Assembly: GCA_020851855.1 (NCBI GenBank)
Contig: JADZBY010000338.1
Location: 1-8,129 of the forward strand
DNA from: Anaerolineae bacterium
GTDB lineage: Bacteria > Chloroflexota > Anaerolineae > Aggregatilineales > UBA2796
Length of the DNA stretch: 8,129 nucleotides
Direction of reading: 5' to 3'
How positions within the stretch are numbered: the stretch's first letter is position 1; the number at the start of each line of letters is the position of its first letter. Below are positions 1 through 5,916 of this stretch, piece by piece. The translations under genes were made by a program, and so were the position numbers. Below the pieces are notes generated by a model, which saw nothing but the letters and a program-made list of their open reading frames with translations, searched no databases and was not told the DNA's origin.

Positions 1-1223
1 AAGCCGAAGCGCCCGTTTCGGCCAGCCCACGCCCGCCGATGCCTGAGCGTCCGGCCATGCCAGAGCGCCCGCCCGTGCCGGAGCGCCTGCGCCAGGAAGA
101 GCCGGAACGGCTGACGCCGCGCGAGCCATCCAACGCCCACCAGCTTCGCCGCGAAGCCATGTCCGAGGTGCGCCGCGACCTGGGCCGCGAGCCGGTGGAG
201 GATAAGCCGCGGACAGCGCCCGCCCAGTCGCGCGGCAGGATGCGCAGCCTTGAGGGAACCCCGCAACAAACCGACTCGCGCATGGTCTGGATCGGCGTGC
301 TGGTCGCCTCGCTGTTCATGGCCACCGTCGGCGGCGGCTTGCTGGCCTCGCTGCTCGGATTGGCGCTCGTGGCGTTCGTCGTCCTGTTCCTGATCGGCCC
401 CTTCATCGGCCTGTACGGCAAGCCAGAGATCAAACACGAGCGCTTTGTCGAGCCGGTGGACGGCGCACAGACCGCCACCATCGACCTGAACCTGCCCGTG
501 GCCGAGGCGCGCGTCGGACCGCTCGCAGACCGCAACAACCTGATCGACGCCGACCTCGTGTACTACGGCGACATCGACTTCAGCGCGTCCGGCCTGCGCG
601 ACCGGCGCGTCACGCTGCGGCAGGTGAACATGGGCCGCAACCTGGGCATGTTCAACCCGCTCGTCTATATGTCCGGCAAAGAGAAGCTCGTCTGGGATGT
701 GAAGCTGAACCCGGACATCCCCACCGAACTGACGATCAACGCCGGGGCGGGCGATGTGCGGCTGGACCTGAGCGAGATGGAATTGATGTTCCTCAAGCTG
801 CAATGCGCGCTGGGCGCGATGAAAGTCTTCCTGCCCGCCAGCCGCCGGCGCTACATGGCGACCATCAACGGCGGCGCAGGCGAGACGCGGGTCACCGTGC
901 CGCGCGGCGCGCTGCTCGACATGGATGTGAACGGCGGCGTGGGCCACACGGAGCTTTCTTTCAGCAGCGATTCGGATGCGCGGGTGCGCATTCGGGGCGG
1001 CGTGGGCGACGTCCAGATCGACCTGCCGCCCGATCTGCCGGTCCAGGTGCGCGCGTCCGTCGGCGTGGGCGACCTGAACCTGCCATCGCGCTTCCGCAAG
1101 GTGACCAAAGAAGAGCGTTTCGTCGGCCAGAGCGGCCTGTGGCAGACCGACAATTTCCGCGAGGGCGACCCGGCGGTGATCATCGAATACAGCGGCGGCG
1201 TGGGCAGCCTCAAGGTGCGCTGA
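1..1223 (+). CDS. Membrane-anchored toastrack/LiaF-like beta-repeat protein (5' end outside window)
   Basis: The reading frame is open from base 3. The first ATG (39) has no Shine-Dalgarno sequence, and the codons before it encode the same Ala/Pro-rich style, so the true start probably lies upstream. Residue numbers count from that ATG. Residues 1-80 are polar and disordered, with PERP-type repeats (MPERPAMPERPPVPERL). Residues 83-126 form two closely spaced membrane segments. Residues 130-394 are a beta-rich domain whose second half repeats a Gly-x-Gly turn followed by a beta strand. The turn glycines fall at 238, 259, 281, 302, 323, 344 and 389, close to a 21-residue period. This resembles the toastrack/LiaF C-terminal folds that sense envelope stress in Gram-positives or act as surface adhesin-like domains. 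The family assignment comes from repeat style, and the function is unknown. The gene converges on the next one. Confidence 0.75.
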   Translation, partial: AEAPVSASPRPPMPERPAMPERPPVPERLRQEEPERLTPREPSNAHQLRREAMSEVRRDLGREPVEDKPRTAPAQSRGRMRSLEGTPQQTDSRMVWIGVLVASLFMATVGGGLLASLLGLALVAFVVLFLIGPFIGLYGKPEIKHERFVEPVDGAQTATIDLNLPVAEARVGPLADRNNLIDADLVYYGDIDFSASGLRDRRVTLRQVNMGRNLGMFNPLVYMSGKEKLVWDVKLNPDIPTELTINAGAGDVRLDLSEMELMFLKLQCALGAMKVFLPASRRRYMATINGGAGETRVTVPRGALLDMDVNGGVGHTELSFSSDSDARVRIRGGVGDVQIDLPPDLPVQVRASVGVGDLNLPSRFRKVTKEERFVGQSGLWQTDNFREGDPAVIIEYSGGVGSLKVR

Positions 1224-1264
1224 GCGGCGCGTCAGAGGCAGATTATCGAACGGTATGGCCATCA

Positions 1265-1293
1265 GACGGGCGCGTCGCGACGCGCCCCTACAC
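1265..1293 (+). repeat. Palindromic interspersed element, copy 1
   Basis: Bases 1268-1287 are a perfect 20-bp palindrome (arm GGGCGCGTCG), flanked by GAC on the left and CTACAC on the right. It lies 45 bases after the stop of the toastrack-like gene, so as RNA it could fold into a terminator-like hairpin, though no T-tract follows. A related element lies in inverted orientation at 1356-1384. Elements of the type GTAGGGGCGG...CCGCCCCTAC are common interspersed repeats in Chloroflexota and cyanobacteria; that is from memory. Confidence 0.8.
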
Positions 1294-1355
1294 AATGCGC
1301 GCGGCCCGTCGTTGTCGCCATCCCGTGCGTTGGCGAACGCGCGAACGTCTCGTGC

Positions 1356-1384
1356 GTGTAGGGGCGGTTCGCGAACCGCCCGTC
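1356..1384 (-). repeat. Palindromic interspersed element, copy 2 (inverted)
   Basis: Bases 1362-1381 are a perfect 20-bp palindrome (arm GGGCGGTTCG), flanked by GTGTA on the left and GTC on the right, the reverse complement of the flanks of copy 1. The two copies differ in two bases per arm, and each change is matched in the opposite arm, so the palindrome is kept. It lies about 20 bases after the stop of the minus-strand gene at 1403, so it could end that transcript. Together the pair encloses about 60 bases (1294-1355) in which I see nothing else. Confidence 0.8.
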
Positions 1385-1402
1385 TTGTGTTTCTATCGCC
1401 CT

Positions 1403-1993
1403 TTACGCCGCCTGCTTCAGCGGATTGCCGCCGGCCAGCGCCGACTCCGCCAGCCGCTCGACTTCGGGCCAGACCTGCGCGACCTTGTTGTCGAAGGGCG
1501 TGCGCGGCGCGTAGAGCAGGCCCGGCGTTTGCCCCGGCGCGGTCTGCGAGGCGCGGAACTTCGCCACTTCCTGGTTCTGATCGTCCAGCGCGGCGCTCAA
1601 TTCGCGCCGGATGGCCTGAAGCGCACCCAGCGCATCGTAGAACTGGAAGACGGGCGCGATCTGGTCGGGCCGGAGCGCCAGCGCCAGCAGCGGGAGTTGG
1701 CTGTTCAATGCTTCCCGGCTGAAAGGCGGCAGGGTGCTGTTCACGAACTCGCGCCCGGCCTCGCGTGGGGAGCGCTCTTCCGGCGATCCCGGACTGCCCG
1801 GCTTCACCGCCTTCCAAAAAGCGCGCAGGTTGTCCAGGTTGCGCTCGATCTCCAGGCTGACGATGGTCCGAACGGAGATAGCGCGCTGTTTTTCCTCGCG
1901 CATCTCCCGCCGCCACGTCGAAATCTCGCTGAGCACGAAGCCGAACACGCCGCCGATAAGCGTCGTGATGATGGCGAGAAGCGTATCGCTCAT
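1403..1993 (-). CDS. Uncharacterised protein with one N-terminal membrane segment and a coiled coil
   Basis: The protein has 196 residues from the ATG at 1993, which has GGGGGA just upstream; an in-frame ATG at 2023 would add ten residues. Residues 4-22 form a membrane helix rich in small residues. A strongly charged stretch (WRREMREEKQRA) follows, consistent with the positive-inside rule and a cytoplasmic C-terminus. Residues 35-62 form an amphipathic helix with the pattern SLEIERNLDNLRAFW. Residues 63-90 are a Pro/Ser/Glu linker. Residues 91-140 are helical again, including QIAPVFQFYDALGAL. The layout, one membrane helix then E...NL...W and a later fYdaL helix, is seen in many small uncharacterised bacterial proteins, but I cannot assign a function. 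It lies downstream of pstB on the same strand, where phoU often sits, but shows no PhoU-like three-helix repeats. A hairpin at 2081-2096 separates it from pstB, so co-transcription is uncertain. Confidence 0.7.
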   Translation of the reverse strand: MSDTLLAIITTLIGGVFGFVLSEISTWRREMREEKQRAISVRTIVSLEIERNLDNLRAFWKAVKPGSPGSPEERSPREAGREFVNSTLPPFSREALNSQLPLLALALRPDQIAPVFQFYDALGALQAIRRELSAALDDQNQEVAKFRASQTAPGQTPGLLYAPRTPFDNKVAQVWPEVERLAESALAGGNPLKQAA

Positions 1994-2080
1994 GGCATCC
2001 CCCGGGGCGAGCAGTTTTGGCATTCACCGCGCCTGGGAATCGTACATGAACGGCCCGCGTGGGGCAATTCGGGGGAGTGA

Positions 2081-2096
2081 CGGGCGTCGCCGCCCG
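2081..2096 (-). terminator. Stem-loop just after pstB
   Basis: A perfect 6-bp GC stem (CGGGCG / CGCCCG) closes a 4-base loop, starting 6 bases beyond the pstB stop codon. No T-tract follows, so it may be a weak or Rho-assisted terminator or a 3'-end stabiliser of the pst mRNA. The gene at 1403-1993 begins about 90 bases further on. Confidence 0.4.
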
Positions 2097-2102
2097 CGAT
2101 TC

Positions 2103-2894
2103 TCAGCCGAAACGCCCGGAGATGTAATCTTCGGTGCGTTTGTCTTTCGGGCGCGTGAACATCTCCGTGGTCGGGCCGTACTCGATCAGGTGGCCGGTGC
2201 GGTGTTCGTCCGAGAGGAAAAACGCCGTCATATCCGAGGTGCGCGACGCCTGCTGCATGTTGTGCGTGACGAGGATGATGGTGTACTCGGCGCTCAGCTC
2301 TTGCATCAATTCTTCAATGCGCAGCGTGGAGATCGGGTCCAGCGCGGAGCACGGCTCGTCCATCAGGATCACTTCCGGCTCGACGGCCAGCGCGCGGGCG
2401 ATGCACAGGCGTTGCTGCTGCCCACCGCTGAGCGCCAGCCCGGACTTCTTCAGGTCGTCCTTCACCTCGTCCCACAACACGGCCTGCCGCAGGCTGCGCT
2501 CGACGATCTCGGCCAGCGTGCGCTGGTCGTGGATGCCCAGGATGCGCGGTCCGTAGGCGACGTTGTCGAAGATGCTCTTCGGAAACGGGTTCGGCTTCTG
2601 GAAGACCATGCCGATGCGCCGCCGCACCTCGACCGGGTCCACGCCCGGCGCGTACAGGTCTTGCCCACGAAACAGCACCCGCCCCTCGACCCGCGCGCCA
2701 GGCACGAGATCGTTCATGCGGTTGATGGCGCGCAACACGGTGCTCTTGCCGCAGCCCGACGGCCCGATGAAGGCCGTGATCTGGTGGCGTTTGATCTTCA
2801 GATTGATGTCGTCCACGGCGCGGAAGCCGCCGTAGAAGACGGCCATGTCCTGGATTTCGACGGCGTGATGGCCGTTCGAATGCTCGTGCGTCAT
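2103..2894 (-). CDS. pstB: Phosphate ABC transporter ATP-binding protein PstB
   Basis: This is the cytoplasmic ATPase that powers phosphate import through PstC and PstA. The 263-residue protein has the usual PstB length and all ABC motifs: Walker A GPSGCGKST (44-52), Q-loop Gln99 in the PstB-typical MVFQKPNPFPKSI stretch, signature LSGGQQQR (155-162), Walker B VILMDE (175-180), D-loop SALD (183-186) and switch His211. The C-terminal GPTTEMFTRPKDKRTEDYISGRFG region is also characteristic. The ATG at 2894 is chosen because the PstB-like N-terminus begins there; it lies 11 bases after the pstA stop, with AGGGG and GGA upstream. The frame stays open far upstream (to 4490), but that part is a shadow of pstA. 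The first ten residues (MTHEHSNGHH) are His-rich. No catalytic residue is missing. Confidence 0.97.
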   Translation of the reverse strand: MTHEHSNGHHAVEIQDMAVFYGGFRAVDDINLKIKRHQITAFIGPSGCGKSTVLRAINRMNDLVPGARVEGRVLFRGQDLYAPGVDPVEVRRRIGMVFQKPNPFPKSIFDNVAYGPRILGIHDQRTLAEIVERSLRQAVLWDEVKDDLKKSGLALSGGQQQRLCIARALAVEPEVILMDEPCSALDPISTLRIEELMQELSAEYTIILVTHNMQQASRTSDMTAFFLSDEHRTGHLIEYGPTTEMFTRPKDKRTEDYISGRFG

Positions 2895-2905
2895 GTGTTC
2901 GTCCG

Positions 2906-4588
2906 TTACCCCTGCAATTTCCTGCTGAAACGCTGGCGCAGGATGATGGCGACGGCGTTCAGACTCAGCAGCGTGATCAACAACACGATAATCGCCGCGG
3001 CGGCGAGATTGCGGTACACGTCTTCGGGCTGCGAGGTCCAGCTGTAAATCTGGATGGGCACGACGGAGAAGCGCGAAAACGGCCCGTTCGGGTCCACCGT
3101 CATGAACGTCAGCCCGCCGACCACGATCAGCGGCGCGGTTTCGCCCACGGCGCGTGACACGGACAGGATCAGGCCGGTCAGGATGCCGGGAAACGCCGCC
3201 GGGAGCACCTGCCGCGACACGGTCTGCCATTTTGTCGCGCCGACCCCGAAGCTGGCCTCGCGGATAGAATACGGCACGGCGCGGATGGCTTCCTGGGCGT
3301 TGATGATGACCACGGGCAAGATGAGCAGCGCCATAGTCAGCGCCGCCGAGAGCACCGTGCGCCCGTTCGAATCCGGCTGGCCGACGAACGCGCCGCTGGT
3401 GATGTTGCCCAGCGCGCGCACGAACACCGCCAGCCCCAACATGCCGTAAATGATCGACGGCACGCCCGCCAGATTGCGGATGTTCGTCTCGATCAGCGTA
3501 TTGAGGCGGCCCCGCCCGGCGTATTCTTCGAGGTAAATCGCCGCGCCGATGCCGATGGGCAGCGCGAACAGGATGGTGAGCGCGATGACCCACAACGAGC
3601 CGAAGAGCGCCGTGCGCAGGCCGGTGGCAGCCGGCTCGCTGCTCAGCTCGCTGCTGACGAAGCGCCACGTCAGCCAGTTGCGGAAGACCAGCTCGCCAGC
3701 CGGGTAATTGTCCTGCCAGGTCGCCTCGATCTGGGCGCGGTTGAACACCGACTCGGTGAACGTCCAGGTGACCGGGTAGCGCGGTTTGGTGATGTCGCGC
3801 GTGATGATGTCCCGAATCTGCGACTCGGACAGGTTGTCGCGCAGGATGGTGGCCATCTGGGTCAGCGTCAGGTCCGCGAAGTGCTCGGCGGCGAACTCCG
3901 GCGGAAGCGTCGCGCCGCGCATCAGCGAAGACAGCGGCTCCCCGGCCAGCGACACGCTGTCGATGGTCTTGCCGCTCAGGCCGGTCAACAGGCTGGCCGC
4001 TTCCGGCAGGCTCAATTCGGCCAGGCGCTTCTCGCGCAGCGCATCGGGCACGGCGCTGCCTGGCAGCAGCTCGCCCAGCGGCAGCGTTTCGACCTGATCG
4101 TCGCTCAGCTTTTCGCCGGTCAGGTCCGAGAGCAGGCTCGCCTGGTCGCGGCTGGTCAGGGCGGCGTAACGCTGGTCGCGGATGCGGCGGTTCAGGCGGG
4201 TATCGGGGAAGAGGTTCTGGAGCGAATCGCCCTGCAAGCGGATCGGATCGACGTTGCGCCCGATGAAGTTGTCGCGGACGAGCACCCGCAGGCGCGCTGC
4301 GCCGATCTGCTCTAACACGGCGATCAGCTCGTCTTCGTTCAGGTCTTCGAGCGGGCGGCTGCTGAGCGCGCTGGGCGGCGTCTCGTAGGTGACGATGGCG
4401 TAGCCGGCCACCCGGTTCAGGATCGACAGAAACAGCAGCACCAGGGCGATAATGGCCACCATGGTGGTGGCCAGAAACAGGCGGCTCCACCGTCCGGCGC
4501 GGATGTTGCGGCGGCGCAGCAGGTTGGTGAAGGCGTCGCCTTCGGGCAACCGGCTCGCAACCGGCGCAGCGCCCGACTGCTCACTCAT
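2906..4588 (-). CDS. pstA: Phosphate ABC transporter permease PstA with large extracytoplasmic repeat domain
   Basis: PstA is one of the two membrane subunits of the phosphate channel. At 560 residues it is nearly twice the usual length (about 280-300). Residues 1-35 are cytoplasmic and residues 36-60 form TM1. A loop of about 260 residues follows, and then the standard permease core begins near residue 325. The core includes the motif IYLEEYAGRGRL (351-362), RNLAGVPSIIYG (371-382), the EAA coupling loop EAIRAVPYSIREASFGVGATKWQTV (433-457) and SRAVGETAPLIVVGG (478-492), all diagnostic of PstA. The last helix ends at about residue 550. The loop contains four copies of a 48-residue repeat (82-270) and then an aromatic stretch (271-312). 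The start ATG overlaps the pstC stop (ATGA) and has GAGGTG six bases upstream, so translation is probably coupled. The stop lies 11 bases before pstB. Confidence 0.95.
   Translation of the reverse strand: MSEQSGAAPVASRLPEGDAFTNLLRRRNIRAGRWSRLFLATTMVAIIALVLLFLSILNRVAGYAIVTYETPPSALSSRPLEDLNEDELIAVLEQIGAARLRVLVRDNFIGRNVDPIRLQGDSLQNLFPDTRLNRRIRDQRYAALTSRDQASLLSDLTGEKLSDDQVETLPLGELLPGSAVPDALREKRLAELSLPEAASLLTGLSGKTIDSVSLAGEPLSSLMRGATLPPEFAAEHFADLTLTQMATILRDNLSESQIRDIITRDITKPRYPVTWTFTESVFNRAQIEATWQDNYPAGELVFRNWLTWRFVSSELSSEPAATGLRTALFGSLWVIALTILFALPIGIGAAIYLEEYAGRGRLNTLIETNIRNLAGVPSIIYGMLGLAVFVRALGNITSGAFVGQPDSNGRTVLSAALTMALLILPVVIINAQEAIRAVPYSIREASFGVGATKWQTVSRQVLPAAFPGILTGLILSVSRAVGETAPLIVVGGLTFMTVDPNGPFSRFSVVPIQIYSWTSQPEDVYRNLAAAAIIVLLITLLSLNAVAIILRQRFSRKLQG
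3779..4345 (-). other. Repeat domain inside PstA (residues about 82-270)
   Basis: This loop consists of four related units. Unit 1 is residues 82-142, with about 13 extra residues; unit 2 is 143-190; unit 3 is 191-238; unit 4 is 239-270 and is incomplete. Units 2 and 3 are both exactly 48 residues and align without gaps, with 13 identities, including ASLL at the same place (150-153 and 198-201). The shared pattern is L-[ST]-x(5)-A-[ST]-[LI]-L, then L-[ST]-G-[KE], then L-x-x-L near position 30 and a final Ala. The units look mainly helical and lie outside the membrane between TM1 and TM2. I do not recognise the repeat from a named family. Confidence 0.75.
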
Positions 4589-5790
4589 TGATACACCTCA
4601 CGGAAGCGCGCCCGGACGGCGTTGCTGATCAGGTTCAGGCCGAGCGTGATCACGAACAGCGTCAGCCCGATGGCGAACAGACTGTTGTAGTCGATGCTGC
4701 CGAAGCTGACGTCGCCGGTGCTGATGCGCGCGATGTGGCCGGTCATCGTCTCGGCGGCTTCGAACGGGTTCAGCGTGAAATTCGGCCCCGCGCCCGCCGC
4801 GATGGCCACGATCATCGTTTCCCCGACGGCGCGCGCGATGCCCAGGATGAAGGCGGCCATGATGCCGGACAGCGCCGCCGGGATCAGGACGTTGCGCACC
4901 GTTTCCAGCCGCGTTGCGCCCAGGCCATACGAGCCTTCGCGCAGTGAGCGTGGCACGGCGCTGAGCGCATCTTCGCTCATCGACGAGATGGTCGGCACGA
5001 TCATGATGCCCATCACCACCCCCGCCGAGGCCATGTTGTACACGCCGACGGTGGACACGCCGAAGAGGGCGCGCAGAAGGGGCGTCATGAAGGTGAGCGC
5101 GAAATAGCCGTACACGACCGTCGGCACGCCCGCCAGGATTTCGAGGATGGGCTTGACCGTCGAACGCAGGCGCGGCGACGCATATTCGCTTAAGAAGACT
5201 GCCGCGCCCAGGCCAATCGGGCCGGCGACGCACATCGCGATCAGGCTGGTGATCAGCGTGGACGTGAGCAGCGGCCAGATGCCGAACTCGGCCACCTGGG
5301 GCTGCCACGTCGTGCCCGTCAGGAACTCGCCCAGCGTGGCGCGTTCGCCCAGGAAGACCGTGCCGCCCGGATCGTGTGTGCCTGCCAGCGTGCCTTCGAC
5401 CGCGCGCTCGACGCGGAGCGTCTCGGCGTCGACAACCTCGACCACGCGCATTTCTTCTTCGCCGATGCGCAGGATGTTGTCCACCGCGAGCGTGCGGCCA
5501 CTGGCGCTGACCGAAATCTCCGTATCGTAGGCATCCAGGGGCGCGGCAAGCTGGTGGTTGGTGTTCACCCAACCATAGCGCGTGAAAAAGCGAAGCGCCT
5601 CGCTGCCAAGCACGACGAGGATTGCCAGTGTGGTGAAGACGGAGATGATCGCCGTCGCAAACAATACGGTCTGGATGGCGCTCTCAAAGGGCCGGCTGCG
5701 CCGGAACAGGCTCGGCGTTCCACCCGACCCGGCCAGCCGATCCGCTGCCGTGCGCGGACGAAGCGTATCCAGACTGGGAATGAGTTCCAT
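4585..5790 (-). CDS. pstC: Phosphate ABC transporter permease PstC with inserted beta module
   Basis: PstC is the second channel subunit. The 401-residue protein, against about 300-330 typically, starts at the ATG at 5790, which has AAGGG six bases upstream; an in-frame GTG at 5850 would add 20 Arg/Glu-rich residues and has no better support. Residues 1-35 are cytoplasmic and residues 38-62 form TM1. Residues 79-148 form an inserted module (described separately). The permease core begins near residue 170, with AAVFLSEYASPRLRS (196-210), KPILEILAGVPTVVYGYFA (213-231), the EAA coupling loop EDALSAVPRSLREGSYGLGA (273-292) and IARAVGETMIVAIAAGAGPN (318-337), all typical of PstC. It lies second in the operon, 126 bases after pstS, and its TGA overlaps the pstA ATG. 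Its order and motifs distinguish it from PstA. Confidence 0.95.
   Translation of the reverse strand: MELIPSLDTLRPRTAADRLAGSGGTPSLFRRSRPFESAIQTVLFATAIISVFTTLAILVVLGSEALRFFTRYGWVNTNHQLAAPLDAYDTEISVSASGRTLAVDNILRIGEEEMRVVEVVDAETLRVERAVEGTLAGTHDPGGTVFLGERATLGEFLTGTTWQPQVAEFGIWPLLTSTLITSLIAMCVAGPIGLGAAVFLSEYASPRLRSTVKPILEILAGVPTVVYGYFALTFMTPLLRALFGVSTVGVYNMASAGVVMGIMIVPTISSMSEDALSAVPRSLREGSYGLGATRLETVRNVLIPAALSGIMAAFILGIARAVGETMIVAIAAGAGPNFTLNPFEAAETMTGHIARISTGDVSFGSIDYNSLFAIGLTLFVITLGLNLISNAVRARFREVYQ
5347..5556 (-). other. Beta-rich module in the PstC TM1-TM2 loop
   Basis: Residues 79-148 of PstC are predicted to be short beta strands. The order of motifs is DTEISVSASG, ILRIGEEEMRVVEV, ETLRVERAVEGT and then AGTHDPGGTVFL. 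This order, 'L.V....F....IL.IG.E.M.V..V....L.V.RG..GT.A..H..G..V', is a module I associate with phage tail and other virion structural proteins and some bacterial surface proteins. It lies outside the membrane, facing the binding protein. The family link is from memory of the pattern. Confidence 0.6.
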
Positions 5791-5856
5791 ACTCGCCCTT
5801 TTTCTCCTCACGCACTCCACACCCAATGCATCACCTTCTGGGCCTGACACACGTTC

Positions 5857-5883
5857 GGGGAAGGGCGACGCGCGCCCTTCCCC
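5857..5883 (-). promoter_or_regulatory. Perfect 11-bp stem-loop between pstS and pstC
   Basis: Arms GGGGAAGGGCG (5857-5867) and CGCCCTTCCCC (5873-5883) are perfectly complementary around a 5-base loop. The stem starts about 33 bases after the pstS stop and lies 66 bases before the pstC start. No T-tract follows on the transcribed strand. In many binding-protein transporter operons, a hairpin in this place causes partial termination or protects the upstream mRNA, giving more binding protein than permease. I infer that role here. The rest of the 126-base gap holds only the pstC ribosome-binding site. Confidence 0.65.
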
Positions 5884-5916
5884 ACAACTCAGGCCAATGA
5901 CGTGTGATGCGCTCGA

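Noticed and set aside
803..2080. Long plus-strand open frame of 425 residues
   Set aside because: It overlaps the toastrack-like gene and the opposite-strand gene at 1403, is rich in Arg, Ala and Gly as expected from GC-rich shadow frames, and has no recognisable domain.
1734..3047. Plus-strand open frame of 437 residues
   Set aside because: It runs antisense through pstB, which has all its catalytic motifs; the composition is of the shadow type.
3881..4315. Plus-strand open frame antisense to the pstA repeat region
   Set aside because: Its apparent regularity mirrors the repeats on the other strand; no start signal or family was seen.
2895..4490. Upstream extension of the pstB frame to 795 residues
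   Set aside because: This part lies out of frame over pstA and is a low-complexity Arg/Ala/Gly shadow. PstB similarity starts at 2894.
4598..5572. Minus-strand open frame of 324 residues within pstC
   Set aside because: It is an alternative frame of pstC, with Arg/Gly/His-rich composition and no domain.
5791..5850. GTG start at 5850 for pstC
   Set aside because: The ATG at 5790 has a good AAGGG site and the added 20 residues show nothing conserved, so the shorter form is preferred, though the longer is not excluded.
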